Shown here: positions 34,422 to 46,485 of the stretch, one piece after another
How positions within the stretch are numbered: position 1 is the stretch's first letter
How the letters are laid out: the number at the start of each line of letters is the position of its first letter
Assembly: GCA_029204225.1 (NCBI GenBank)
Contig: CM055103.1
Location: 50,261,470 to 50,325,469 of the forward strand
Direction of reading: 5' to 3'
Length of the DNA stretch: 64,000 bases
Source of the DNA: Diphasiastrum complanatum
Taxonomy: Eukaryota; Streptophyta; Lycopodiopsida; Lycopodiales; Lycopodiaceae
Translations under genes and position numbers: made by a program
Notes under the pieces: generated by a model
Told to the model about the DNA's origin: nothing
The model's input: the letters and a program-made list of their open reading frames with translations, nothing else
Databases searched by the model: none

Positions 34422-35479
34422 TGTTGAAAATTAAGCCCACAGTTGTCTCCTTGGTGAATGACTAATTTTTTATTTCAAGATTCTTCCTGCACGTTTATTG
34501 ATCTTTGATGTAGGGTCAGGTGAAACCTATTTTGGGTTCAAAGTCTGCTCATCTAATATCTGCAGGAATCATAACCTAGATAGCCAAACTATCTGAAGAA
34601 CGTCTACAACGGGCTTCTGGCTGATCTCCAACAAAGGGCAACCAATCCTATCATAATTTCAAGTTCAGATGTTAAGTTCAATAACTTGAAGTCATTGAAG
34701 ATGGCCATCTTCAACAAACTTCCAAGAACTAGCATTTAGAACAAGTTTGTAGAAACACTTTACTTTTTCAACAGTTTGCAGAAATACACTAAGTGTCGCA
34801 CAGCTCGTATTTTTTGCACTTTTCCAAAAAATGCAACACTTCAACAGTCTGGAAAAAAAAAATACTAAGTGTCGCACATTTCACATTTGTCGCATTTTCT
34901 CAGAGATTGCGACACTTGCCTTCAGCTTCTTCCGTTCAATTATTTTGAAGAAGTCAACTTATGCACAGTTCAAAAAGTTTAACTATTTTCAACACCTTCG
35001 GCTTTTTTGCAAAATGCGAAGAGAGAGAAAATTTTCGAAGGTCATCTACTTTCAAGAATTGAACTGTTTTAGGGCACATTCGACTTTTTCGCAAAATTTT
35101 AAATATCCCAAGGGCGGTGATCCACTTTGTACATATACAAAGATTGGCGAAAATAGCATTCAATGCTTGTAAGATATTTTTTGAAGACACTTGTAAATAT
35201 ATACTAGCTGAATCAAGCTATGTATGTGTTGCTTTTAACATTATCAGAGTTTTTCTGTAGCCAACACTATCAAGCTCAACAAGTTGAAGTTATTACGTCA
35301 AGCCATTGTACTCACTGTTGATATTAATCAGAGTGTAATTTTCTATCTACTATTGTATTTTTCATTTGCGCAATTTGTATGAATGATTCATGTTGAATAT
35401 TTCTGCTGCTAACTGTTGCGTTTCCGTTCCTACACGACCATGCTCAAGCTTCCGCTACTTTTCCTCTCGATTTCTGACA
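34422..35479 (+). mobile_element. 5' LTR of copia family C
   Basis: Begins TGTTGAAAATTAAGCCC and ends GATTTCTGACA, 1,058 bp, followed at once by the primer site tggtatcaaagt (35,480-35,491, complementary to initiator Met-tRNA with one change from the usual tggtatcagag). The left flank is taatc. The first part matches the LTR fragment at 1-352 in reverse orientation. Confidence 0.9.
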
Positions 35480-35622
35480 TGGTATCAAAGTGGGCATTTC
35501 AGTAATCTGCATTTCTACTGTGGATTATCAGTCTTGTTTCTATCAAGACGTCTTTCTAGCAAACGTGCAGCCAACAGTATTTCGACAATCGTTGTTTCTA
35601 CCAATGACCTCGTTCAACCAGA

Positions 35623-36594
35623 ATGGATCCATCATCTAGTTCATCTCTCATTGACAAACTCGATGGAGACAACTACATCTCTGAAAATCCAGGATGAAGG
35701 TTATACTACTAGCCAAAGGACTGTGGGACATTGTTGATGGCACAGAGCTCAAACCAGAAGGAGATGCAGCCAGCATCATCAAGTGGAGACTGAGAGATGG
35801 CAAAGCATTTGCCATGATCACCCTCAACATCAAGGATACTCAGATCAGCCACATATGTGCTGCTCATACTGCTAAGGATGCATGGAAAATCCTAGCAAAT
35901 CTCTACGATATCAAGGATGTAACTTCTAAGTTACACTTGAGGAAGAAATTCTTTACCATGAGAATGTTTGATGCAGAGAGTGTTTCGAGTCACCTCAACA
36001 CTTTCAAAAATCTAATGGAGCAAATAATTGTAACTAGCTCAGTCATAGAAGATTCTGATGCTCTCATGACTCTATTATCGAGTCTACCTGAAGCCTACGA
36101 AAATTGAGTCATGGCAATTTCGACCCAGGAGCACCTCACTCTGTCAAGAGTAATTTCGCTGCTCCTACAAGAGGAGATCAGAAGATCTGCATCCTCTTCA
36201 GGCTCAAGATCAAATCCTCAAGCTCTATACTCAAAACATCAGAAGTTCAGATCCAAGAGATCTACAAAGTCAGGTTATATTGACAAGAAGAACAACATGC
36301 AGACTGGACCAAATTCTGGTTCAGGATCAGATTCAAACATCTTCATCATTCCAACCAATGCAGAAACTATTCTACAGATACTGTAAGAGGATTGGCCATG
36401 AAATCAAGGACTGCTGAATTTTGAAGTACAACAACGAAAAGAAGAAGCAGTTCCAACAACAAGCACACAGTGCGACAACCAGTCACTCAATCCAGTTACA
36501 AGAAGAAGATGAAGCAGCGTTCATGACCAAAGTTGGAGAACATCAAGATATCGATTTCTGGTATCTAGATTCCAGAGCAACTCAACAAATGACT
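35623..36594 (+). pseudogene. Copia family C gag and protease start, broken
   Basis: The gag ATG is at 35,623 (MDPSSSSSLIDKLDGDNY), but the frame shifts and hits a TGA where W is expected. It resumes at 35,694 as MKVILLAKGLWDIVDGTELK, ILANLYDIKDVTSKLHLRKK and ALMTLLSSLPEAY, a standard copia gag domain, then another stop. A decayed zinc knuckle (YCKRIGHEIKDC, first Cys lost) follows near 36,370-36,410, and the protease motif reads LDSRAT where LDSGAT is expected. The element is cut at 36,594 by family D. Confidence 0.85.
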
Positions 36595-37804
36595 TGTTTG
36601 ATTTATCTCCTCTACTCTCCTAAAGCCTATTTTAATCTACCTCCATTCATGTTGCATTTTTACTCATGTTGTTGCACAATCTATATATTTACATGTAAAA
36701 TAAGGTAGGCAAAAAATTCGACTGTCTGCATAAATACAAGTAAATTTCCACAGGCAAAAAAAGACGAAAAATGTGATACTGTGTTTTTACACGTGGTTTG
36801 TGACAGGCGAAAAAGATGACATTGCCTTACAAAATGCAGAAGGTGCCCTAGGAAAAGCGAAGGCACCCTGTACATCAAATCCTAAGGCATTTCGTCAGAG
36901 TGTCACATTTTTCGCATCTTCACCAACGTTCATTTTAGCAAAGGCTGATGTCGCGGCCTTCTCACACTCATCCCATGCAACTGTGTTAACAGATTTGACA
37001 ACGACAACAACCACCCATGATCTCCTACAGACAGCACATCCACTTTGTACTTTCTTCATCTACACACCTATAAAATTGTGTATATATTGAATACCATTTG
37101 CGTATTCAAAGTGTGTGAAAATAATAGCATCAGAAGCTTATCAGAGATAGAAAAAGTAGATGTCTTGTGCATTGATTCTTTTGTATTGTCAATAACAGGT
37201 TCATTCCTTTTGTAGATTGAATTAGCTTTGTAGAGCATGCAGTTTCGTCCACTATTGTCTTGTGCTCCACAACATTATTGACATGTATATTTTGCTATAC
37301 TTAATTTGATAACAGCTCTGTCTCGTTCTGCGTTCAGATTTGTGTGAAAAATTGTTATGCTTTTCTACATTCTGTCTGATCTCGTATTGCTCAATCTGGT
37401 AATCTGTTCTTAGCGAATTATTATTAGTCTAGTTGTTGATGACTAATATTTAGTCTTGTCTTTCGCGACTGATTATCAGACGAGCTCAGTCTAGCTCTTC
37501 GCGAATCATTCGCGACTAATAATTTGTCTAGCTATTCACGACAAATTATTCTTCTGATGTTTTGTTGTTTAATGTTTGGCTATGTAATCAGATCGACTGT
37601 GATTTCTATCACTAACGTTTTGTTCATTTTTTATAGGCGTAGTCATGCTTAGGGAAAGAGTAATATAGCTCATTCCGTTATGCACAAACACTTTCCATTC
37701 GAGTTCGTTTCTCGTTCGAATTTTGAGTTCGTTTCTTTTCATGTTTGTTTTCTTTTCGAGCTTTTTTTTAGTTTCTCACACTCACACACCCTCTTTCTCC
37801 AACA
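36595..37804 (+). mobile_element. 5' LTR of copia family D
   Basis: Begins TGTTTGATTTATCTCC and ends CCTCTTTCTCCAACA, 1,210 bp; primer site tggtatcagaga starts at 37,805. Its start matches the 3' LTR at 54,152 (TGTTGGATTTATCTCC). Within it, tcgcgact/cgcgaatcattcgcgac-type inverted motifs cluster near 37,440-37,550. The left flank is tgact, inside the protease region of family C. Confidence 0.9.
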
Positions 37805-37958
37805 TGGTATCAGAGAAATTTTCATAGCCTGATAAGCTTCCATAGTACAAGACTCTACTAGCCGATAGAGTAATTGTCTTCTTGTTCTGTGATTCAGTAC
37901 CAGATTTTCATACTTAAGTCACTGATAGTTTTTCCTATCACTTAGACTAATCTTCCAC

Positions 37959-39978
37959 ATGGATTTCCAAGGGAAAGCCAGTCCTATCATGGACAAATTT
38001 GATGGAGCCGATTACCATCTATGGAGATTTAAGATGAAAACTGTACTAGCGGCTAAAGAATTGTATGAAGCTACTATAGGTGCAGAAGGAAAACCCGAAG
38101 AAGACGACACATCAATCGCCAGATGAAAGCTGAAGGATGGAAAGGCTTTCACGCTAATCATCCTCAATATTACGGATACCTAGATCGGCCACGTATCCAA
38201 GGCCCAGACATCAAAGGAAGTCTGGGACATCTTGAGCACACTATATGAAGTGTGAGATATAGCTTCCAAGCTACATCTCAGGAAGAAATTTTACTCTATC
38301 AGGATGGCGAATGGTGATTCCATGCAGAATCACATCAATCAATTCAAAAACCTGCTAAGGCAAATGGCCGGTGTCAGATCTATCATAGACGATCAAAACG
38401 CAGTGATGCAACTGCTTACAAGCTTGCCAAGCTCATACGATAGTTGGGTGATGATGATCACGACACATCCAGAACTGACTCTTTTGAGAGTCATTACTAT
38501 GTTGTTGCAAGAAGACACATGGAGGAACGAAGCCTCAAGTTCCTCAGCTGATTCTCATGTTTTATACACCAACAAGAGCACGACTAAGCAGAAGAAGAAG
38601 AAGAAAGGCCCAAAGCAATCAAAGCCAGACTAGAAGCCAGCACATCACAAAAAACAGTCAAATCCGTAGACGAAGAAGAAGATGTTCTACGGATACTGCA
38701 ATCGAAACAACCACGAAATTCAAGACTGACGGATACTGCAAGCAACGAACAACAACAAGGGGCAGTTGAATCAAGTGACAAATACAGCTACGGAAGCTCT
38801 ACAGCCTATTCAAGAAGCAGATCATGATGCCTTCATGACCAACCATCAAGGAGCATTCGGTGACAGTTCTTGGTTCCTAGATTTCAGAGCCACTCAGCAC
38901 ATGACCAGCGTCATTAGTTGTTTTGAGTCTTATACACCTTACAGTACCAAGAAATATGTTCACCTTGGTGACAATAGCACACAAGCTATTAAAGGTGAAG
39001 GTATTGTGAGATTGAGCTTTGCAAATGATCAATCTAGTCCTGTATGTACCAAATTTATCTACGAATCTGCTCTCTGTAAGTAGAATCACAGATCTAGGAC
39101 ATAGAGTAGAATTCGAATGTGATCAGTGCAAAGTAGTTGATAGGACAGGCAAGATCCTAGCACTCGGAAAGAGGCATGGATACTTGTATAGATTAAGTCA
39201 TTGCTTTTCAGCCTCTAGTCAGGCGCTCGGTACTTTTATTCATGCAAATAAAAGTTTACTTTGGCATTATAGACTTGGTCACTTAAATCATGCTGCTGTA
39301 CAACAAATGTCTAGACAATCTTTTGTTCTTGATCTCGACTATCCTCGTGTCAAGACTATCTAGTTGGTAAACAGACTAGGAAACCATTTAAATCAAGCCA
39401 TCAACATATTGCTAGAGGATTGTTAGACATTGTACATTTAGACATTTGTGGCCTGATGAAAAATCCTTTGCTGAAGGATGCAAAGTACTTTATAACTTTT
39501 ATTGATGAATTTTCCAAGACTATGGTGTACTTTATAAAGAAGAAATCAGAAGCCTTCAACTGATTCAGAATCTTCAAGGAGCATGCAGAAAAGGAGACTG
39601 GAAGGATGATCAAGGCCCTAAGTTCAGACAATGGTGGAGAATATATCTCTACTGAGTTTAAGGAGTACTACCAAAGCCAAGTCATTGAGCAGCAATTCAT
39701 CACTCCTTATAGTCCTCAGTCTAATGGCTTAGCCGAGAGGAAGAACCGTACCCTAGTTGAATCAGCCAAATGTATGCTAGCGCATGCATCGCTTCCCAAG
39801 AGATTCTGGGTTGAGGCTGTCTCCGCTGCAACTTACGTCCAGAATAGATGTTCAACCAAGGCCCTCTCAGGCAAGACACCCCACGAGGTGTGGACAGGCT
39901 CTAAGCCTTCTGCGAAGAACCTAAGAGTGTTTGGATGCGTTGCCTACGTGCAGATCCCAAAAGACACGAGGAAGAAAT
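37959..39978 (+). pseudogene. Copia family D gag, protease, GAG-pre-integrase and integrase, broken
   Basis: The gag ATG is at 37,959 (MDFQGKASPIMDKFDGADYH). Gag continues through stops to 38,633 (LHLRKKFYSIRMANGD, NAVMQLLTSLPSSYDSWV). The zinc-knuckle region at about 38,684-38,730 is damaged. The protease motif reads FLDFRATQHMT near 38,875, with the catalytic D-S/T-G replaced by DFR. GAG-pre-integrase is at 39,240-39,330 (LLWHYRLGHLNHAAVQQMS). Integrase at 39,606-39,978 has SSDNGGEYIST and SPQSNGLAERKNRT, holding the second Asp and the Glu of the DDE triad. The integrase is cut by the LTR at 39,979; the 3' half resumes at 52,867. Confidence 0.9.
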
Positions 39979-40750
39979 TGTAGGGTCATAGGTACCTAAC
40001 TATGCATAGATGCTATTTTTAGTTAGTCTCCTACTCTCTCCCTTTGGCTCTATTCACCACTAACACTACCCTCCTTTAACTCTACTCCTCTACACTAACA
40101 TTCATCATGCTTTTGGGTGAAGGGAAAGGATAGACAAGAAGAGAAAGAAAGAAGAGAAGAGAGAAAGAGAGAGAGAGATGAGATGGAGGTTAGCTCAAAT
40201 GCTCAATGTCATTGCCTATGGAGAAGTCTTAACTAATCACAAACAAGAGGCATGGAAGAAATGAAAATAACAAGCAAACACAACAATAGCATAAGCAAGA
40301 TTGATTAGCAAATGAGGATGCTTGAGCTCTCAAAATAGTAGAGTCTCCTCCTCTCTATTAAGCATGCAAATAGTGTACAAATGGTGCCTTTTTATAAAAT
40401 GGGGAAGGCCCTTTCCCCTCAATCCTATTGGCTAATATTCACATTGATCCTATCCATTCATCTTGGACCCAACTTGATCCAAGGGTCCACAAAAAGTACA
40501 TTGGAAATCACAAAATTCATGTGAGTCCAAAATTGGACCCAACTCTAAAAAGTAAACTCTAAGTTTAAAGTTGACTTTGGGCCTCAAGTTTTATTTTAAT
40601 TACAAAGGCCCAAGTCTATTTTATTTTATTTACACTTTGGCTTGCGTGCTCATTGGGCCATGGGCTTATACGTGTAGGATGCCATGCCCTCACAACACAT
40701 TTTATTGGAAGATTTTATTTATTTACACTTTGTTGGGAATACCCCCAACA
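39979..40750 (-). mobile_element. LTR-like segment with TG...CA ends
   Basis: On the minus strand it begins TGTTGGGGGTATTCCCAACA (itself an inverted repeat) at 40,750 and ends GACCCTACA at 39,979, 772 bp. Left flank gaaat and right flank ggacc do not match, so it is not a simple solo LTR; it is probably the 3' LTR of a minus-strand element inserted in the integrase of family D. It contains a GA-rich stretch near 40,150-40,180 and no ORF. Its partner LTR was not found. Confidence 0.6.
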
Positions 40751-40789
40751 GGACCCACGACCTAAAGTAGTGTCGGTCCCTCGGCACTC

Positions 40790-41040
40790 TGTCTGTTTAG
40801 TATAGCGTCCACTTTGCCCACCTCTGGTGGATCAGGTAGCCCGTAACATCGTCCATGAAGTTGAGACGGTCCAGTTTCTTCGAGTCCTTGGGCGTGTGGA
40901 AGGACTTGTGGACTCCTGTCATCCATTCTTGATCGACCCATGCTTGGAATTGGCGCGTCCATGGGTCTCCAAGGAATGCAGCTCGGTAATATACACGAGC
41001 GACTGGCAGTTGATCTTCGACTTTGTCTGAAGCTAGCGAA
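40790..41040 (-). pseudogene. Coding-like fragment of unknown family
   Basis: On the minus strand an open segment of about 65 residues reads VYYRAAFLGDPWTRQFQAWV, then EWMTGVHKSFHTPKDSKKL, RLNFMDDVTGYLIHQ and RWAKWTLY before a stop. Residue composition is protein-like. I do not recognise it. Its place between a gypsy integrase and an LTR suggests the extra ORF some non-chromovirus gypsy elements carry there, but that is inference. Confidence 0.35.
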
Positions 41041-41925
41041 AGGTGACAAATGACTCGAATTCAGCCCTTATGTAGCGGAATTTAGAGTGCGTGTTAGGTG
41101 AAATCCACTTTCCCTTGTTCAGTTCCATCCAAATTTTAGCAAGCACCTTCTTCAAAAAATTCTAAGACCTCAGAAACGTCTGCGAGAGTTCAGAAGGTGA
41201 TTTGACTGCTATGCGAAGGTTCTGCGAGGGTTCAGGTTGTCTGCGAGGGTTCAACTCTCGCAGGAAGTGATCTCTCGCACAACTTGTTCCTGTGATTGGA
41301 TTTTCAAGATCAGACCATGTAGGCATGCTAATTTCACTGCTTTGATTCTATTTAGGCACCTTGCGAGGGTTGGTAAGATGATCTTGAAGCTCTGCGAGGG
41401 TTCTGAAAATTCAGCTTCTGGGAACCCTCGCACACAAGAAAAAATGGTGATTCCTCCATCAGAAACTCTTGCAAAGATTTCCATGGATGCATCTGGGTCA
41501 GATCTTGTGACTGTCCAAGTTTCAAGAGCTATCTCCCAAGGGATCTCAAAAATTATGAAGAAAGTGCTCTTTCATAGTGTTTTTTTAAAAGATCTCGAGA
41601 TTGTTTTATTTTTAAGTTTGTAAACCGGTAATCAGCTTCAACTTTATTTTTGCAAGTTTGTAAACCGGTAATCTGACTGTTGGTAGTTCTCTGGAAGTTC
41701 TGATGGATACTTGGTAACAGATCCATCAGTCAATCTGATGATCTGCTTTCTTCTTGATCCTATTTGGATTTGGATCCTCCTTGGATTCTGATGGATTTTT
41801 CCAATCTTGCCAAATCTGGCCAAATCTTGATGGATCTAGCTTGATTTGGCTTGATCTTCCTAGGTCTAGTGGTGATGGTTTAGCTAAATAGCTTTTCGTA
41901 ACGTGCCATCACCAATCTGGATCTC
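41041..41925 (-). repeat. Region with repeated tctgcgagggttc motif, possible gypsy LTR
   Basis: Around 41,180-41,440 the motif tctgcgagggttc or its complement (gaaccctcgcaga) appears about seven times with small changes. The same motif recurs at about 52,714-52,815, at the other end of the gypsy element, which suggests the two regions derive from a pair of LTRs. Near 41,610-41,670 the segment gtttgtaaaccggtaatc occurs twice. LTR boundaries could not be set. Confidence 0.45.
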
Positions 41926-41927
41926 TC

Positions 41928-44520
41928 TTACTGTGGTGGCCAATACTTGTGCAACCAGCTACCGTTGATGCGTGTATCGAATGGTGTCCCATCTAGCTTT
42001 TCTAAATTCACGGCTCCATGATCAAGAATTTTCTTGATCCGATAAGGACCTTCGCTTGTGAATTTTAACTTTCTCTTGATCACCTTGGTTTTATACATCA
42101 GGACCAGATCTCTGGAGCGAAGATCCTTCTTTTGTAATCTACGATCATGCCATGCTTTGCGTCTTTCCTTTTCAGCTGCCAGTGCATGCACAACTAGTAA
42201 GCGTATTTCATAGAGTTTGTGCAGAGCTTCGTGGCATAGTTGTAGAGATTTGGACTTTATTAAGACGTTGCATGGTGGCAATCCTTAATGAAAGAACTAA
42301 AAACTCTACTGGCATCACAACATCCTGACCATATACCAATTGGAAGGGTGTTTGATCAGTGCTTTTTTTTATATGTTGTCTTGAATGCCCACAGTGCAAC
42401 ATGCAACTTTTGTTCCCAATATGATCTGCTAGCTTCAACTGTTTTCGTGAGCACGCTACACAGGATCTTATTGGATGATTCTGCTTGTCCATTACCATGA
42501 GGATAATAAGGCGTACTGGTCCTGTGGATCACGAAGAATTCCTCCAACAGGACCTTGCCGGTCTCATTGATGAAATGACTTCTGCGATCGCTGACTAGCT
42601 CTACTGTGCATCCAAAGCGCACAATGATATTTTCATAAAGGAGCTTGGCAGTGGTCCTAGCATCAGCTACTCTTATTGCCTTGGCTTTGACCCACTTGGT
42701 GAGGTAGTCTGTGGCTATGATTATGTATCTAGCCTGGGAACTCCTTGCTGCAGGGTGAATTGGACCGATGTAATCCAATCCCCACTTTTCGAATGGTGCT
42801 TGGGCTAAGACCGGGTGCAGTAGGTCATAATTCAATCTCGTTGGCCTTCTCGCCCTTTGGCACACATTGCACTTTTTCAAGTATTCCTCTGTATCCTTAT
42901 GAATCGTTGGCCACCAACATCCTGATTGCAAGATCTTGCAAACTGTAATGTCGGATGCAAAATGGCCTCTACCCATGCCTTCATGTGAAAGAGAAATGAT
43001 CTCGGTGGCCTCATGAGAAAGAATACACCACCGAAGAATTCCGTCTGGTCCTCTTTGATACAACTGGCCGGCTATTAGCTGATAAGGTCTAGCCTTCAAG
43101 ATCAATTTTCGTTGTTCCGCCTTTGGTAGTGATTTGTCTGGTTGGCCCCGCATTAGATATTCAACAATGTTGGTAGCCTATTCTGGTACTGTGTCCACGT
43201 AAAATAAGGCAGCATCTGCCAGCTCATCATCGGGTTGGGTTGCAATCTCCTTTTCCTTGATTCTGACACATGATCTGCCATGTAGTGTTGTTTTCCCTTG
43301 CGAACTACTATCCAAAAATCAAATTCCAACAGCAGAAGTAGCCATCTGGTGATTCTTCCGGTGTTGCAAGTTTTATTAACGAGATAGAACAAGGGTTGAT
43401 GGTCCGTATAAAAAGCAAAATGTGTGGCCATCAGGTAGTGTTGAAATTTCTTAACCGCATAGATCCTTGCTAGTGCTTCCCGCTCTGTGGTTGAATAATT
43501 CATTTCGGTATCACTGAGCTGTCGGCTTGCAAATCGGATTGGAAAATCCTTTTTGTGTTCACCTGACTGGGTTAAGACTGCTCCAACTGCATACTTCGAT
43601 GCGTCCGTATGCACATGAAACTCAATGGACCAATTGGGTGGGCGTAAGATTGGTGCTGAATCCAATGCATCCTTAAGCTTCTGGAAAGCCTTTAGGACAT
43701 CCTCGTTCCAATGTGGATCTGTCGTGGGTTTGTAAATTGGTCGGGCTAACTCCGCAAAATCAAGAATGAAAATCTTATATTAGTTAGCATGACCCATGAA
43801 GATGATGACTTCGCAGATCGTCCCCGGTGGTGGTAGATCAACAATGATCCTGATCTTTGATAGATATGTGACGATCCCGTGTCTTGACACTATATGGCCG
43901 AGAATCAAGCCATGTGTCACCCAAAATTGACATTTTTCTAGATTAAGGGAGATCTGGTAGTCGCGACATTTTTGTAACACCTTCTCCAAATTGGATAAGT
44001 GTTCTGAGTCTGGTCCATGCATGCACAGATTGTCCAAGAAAATTTTCAGAAATTTTTGCAGATAATCTTTGAATGCCGCCTACATGACTTGCTGGAAGGT
44101 GCTTGGGGCATTGCAAAGTCCGAATGGCATCACTTTATAGGCATAGGTTCTCCATTCCGTGGCAAATGTTGTCTTGTGCTGGTCCTGGGGGGCTATCTTC
44201 ACCTGGTTGTAGCCGCTGAAGCCATCTAGAAAACTGTAGGCTTCGGCGCCATCTACTATGTCGAGGACACTTTCCATAAATGGTAGAGAAAAATGATCCT
44301 TTTTTATGACTGCATTTAGCGCCTTCAGATTCACACAAGTCCGCATTTTGCCGTTCTTCTTGGGTACTATAACTATCGGTGATACCCATTCTGTGTGCTC
44401 AATTTCATAGATGAAATCTACATCCATCAGCTTTTGCAACTCTTGCTTGATCAGCTCAGTATAATTCGGGTTGCAGCGGTAATAACGGCTTACCTTGGGA
44501 ACTACTTCGTCCACCAAGGG
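41928..44520 (-). pseudogene. Ty3/gypsy (non-chromovirus) reverse transcriptase, RNase H and integrase
   Basis: Minus-strand order 5'-3': RT at 44,517-43,780 (WVSPIVIVPKKNGKMRTCVN, AYSFLDGFSGYNQ, MPFGLCNAPSTFQQVM), RNase H at 43,665-43,153 (FHVHTDASKYAVGAVLTQSG, TTEREALARIYAVKKFQHYL, FYTDHQPL), integrase at 43,153-41,928 (CNVCQRARR of the zinc domain, WGLDYIGPIHP, ELVSDRRSHF, GNGQAESSNK as DDE, and the C-terminal KFTSEGPYRIKKILDHGA, LDGTPFDTRINGSWLHKYW). The catalytic RT motif, normally YxDD, reads FLDN, so it is dead, and frames change between domains. The C-terminus lacks a chromodomain and resembles the Tat/Athila lineage. Confidence 0.9.
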
Positions 44521-44858
44521 TATGGTGTGTTGGACTACTGTTGGTGGAATGCCCTTCAGGTCACTATAACTCTAGGCAAGACAGTCTTTATACTCCACCA
44601 ACAACGATCGTAGTCTCTTGAACTGTGTGGGTGTTAACTGCTCTCCCACATGCACTATCTTTTTTTCTTCACCTGACTCGGCAAGATTCATCAACTGTGT
44701 TCACGCAGGTCCCTTGAAGACTTGTTCCGCTGGTACTGACTTTGATCAGGTTCTCTCTGGGCTTGCCACGTTGTCCAAGGTATAGTTCTTGAAAGTCTTA
44801 GGCATCTCGTGAACTTGCGCTTGTCAAGATTCCTCTTTTAACATATTGATCTTAGCCC

Positions 44859-46485
44859 GACTGGTCATTTTTTGATTTTCTGTCACATGTGTAGAAGATG
44901 ACGCTGTATTTGAGTCCAACTTGATTGACTTCAAGGATTCCAATACTTTCCTTTTGCTCTTTTTTGTCATCTTGGTGGATTCGTCCTTGTTGTCCTTCAT
45001 CGGGACTGCCGTGACATTTGCCTCATGGTTGCGAATATCCACATCCAGTGTAGCTATCGCTTGTCGGGTAGATCACTCCAACGGATCACCTGGTTGTAGC
45101 GCTGCTTCAACTGATTCTTCTTATTCGCAGGTGCCTTGGGTGGATCGATCATTGAGACCTTCGTCATAGCAGACTTTTGTGGTGGTTGAGCTGGTATTTT
45201 TCTAATTCCGTAACAATCTGAGTCCATGTGGTGTAGGACCTGTTCATCAGTCAACTCAATCTCTTTATTATAAGTTAGGGCATGTTGCCAAGGGACCAAA
45301 TCATCGTCCACTAGGTTCTCAATAGGTTCCGCTGACAGCCATGCTACGTTTATCATATTCACCCCAAATGTGATGGGTGTGTCCATAGTGTAACACTTGA
45401 GTGAAGATGTACTAGGTGTGAAAAATGCAAAAATAAGCTTGGTAGAGGCCAGAAATCTTGTATATAGATAAACACACATGTGTGGAGCCTGTTCTCACGT
45501 GTGAAAATAGTGTACTTGTCATGTACCATAATCATATAGGTTGTACATATGATTTAATTCAAGTTCTAGTGGCTAAAAAGGCCAAAAACTAGTTTTCTAG
45601 ACATATGACATATGACACATGACATCAATCTATTGCTTGCATGAGTCACATCCTTTGGTTAGGTGTCACATCCCATGTGTAGAGGACAGCTCACATGTGT
45701 GGAATAAGCTGAAGTAGACGAATTTTGACTTCTAGAAGATTTTCAAGTAGATCTCCATATAGAAGGAAAATGGACCAAAAGTGCTCAGAATAGAAGGTTT
45801 TGTCCAAGTGTCAGTTTTGCATGATGAATCATCATATGACAAAGCACCTTCACACATGTGGGATCAGAGGGATGATCAGTACCATGAGCTCCCACTTATT
45901 GTATATATAGAGCCACATTTGGCCATAATCAATGTGAGACACCAATCTTGGTTTTGGAAGCAATTTTGAGTGATTCTCTCCATTTGTCTACATTTGTTTT
46001 GATTGTTTTGAGGTTCTATCAATGTGTACTTGATTTCTAGGTTGGAGTCCGTACCCTGACATGGTTTGACACGTGTGAAACCAGCAAGTACATTTACCTT
46101 CAATAAATGATTGTTCTTGTTTGGATTTTATGTCTAGAATTGATCTAGATTGATCTTAATCTTATGTAGATTGATAGATCAAGTAAATCTAACATCCAAT
46201 CCCTCTTGAGGATCAGATTAGGATCCACTCTTGGTCCTTTTTATACTTTTTCCACACTAGGTTCTGGATCTAATTCATATTGACATGTCTGGCAGTCAAT
46301 AGTTGCTAATGCATCCGTCCATATCACGACATCCATCTCTGAATGATAGTGACCCCCCTTGGCTGCCCTTGGGCGATCAATCATGTGATCTGTCGTGGAT
46401 GATCCGTCATCAGCTTTGGGTGCAATAGGTTTCACCACCCATGTGGTTGGATCAACCTTTACAGCCTGCTCTCTGTTCTCGAAGG
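44859..46485 (-). pseudogene. Gypsy gag-protease junction, first copy, interrupted by a solo LTR
   Basis: Directly upstream (in element sense) of the RT. It matches 49,335-50,165 in order and orientation: for example gtgtagaagatgac, tggatcgatc, gtgtccatagtgtaacactt, atattgacatgtctggcagt, ggttggatcaacctttatag-type. The minus strand still shows FENREQAVKVDPTTWVVKP (about 46,490-46,430), a protease-adjacent segment. An 840-bp LTR interrupts it at 45,417-46,256. Its right end at 46,485 (ctcgaagg) is the junction with the copia fragment F. Confidence 0.8.
45417..46256. mobile_element. Solo LTR with target duplication ctagg
   Basis: An 840-bp insertion starting TGTGAAAAATGC and ending CTTTTTCCACA, flanked by ctagg at 45,412-45,416 and 46,257-46,261. 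Removing it rejoins the gypsy sequence seen uninterrupted near 49,940. TG...CA ends and a 5-bp duplication identify a solo LTR. The orientation is uncertain; AATAAA on the plus strand near 46,102 favours plus. It carries several CACATGTG or CACGTGTG palindromic motifs. Confidence 0.88.

Noticed and set aside
45417-46256. MITE or DNA transposon with TGTG(G)AAAAA inverted ends
   Set aside because: The ends pair for only a few bases; TG...CA termini with a 5-bp duplication fit a solo LTR better.
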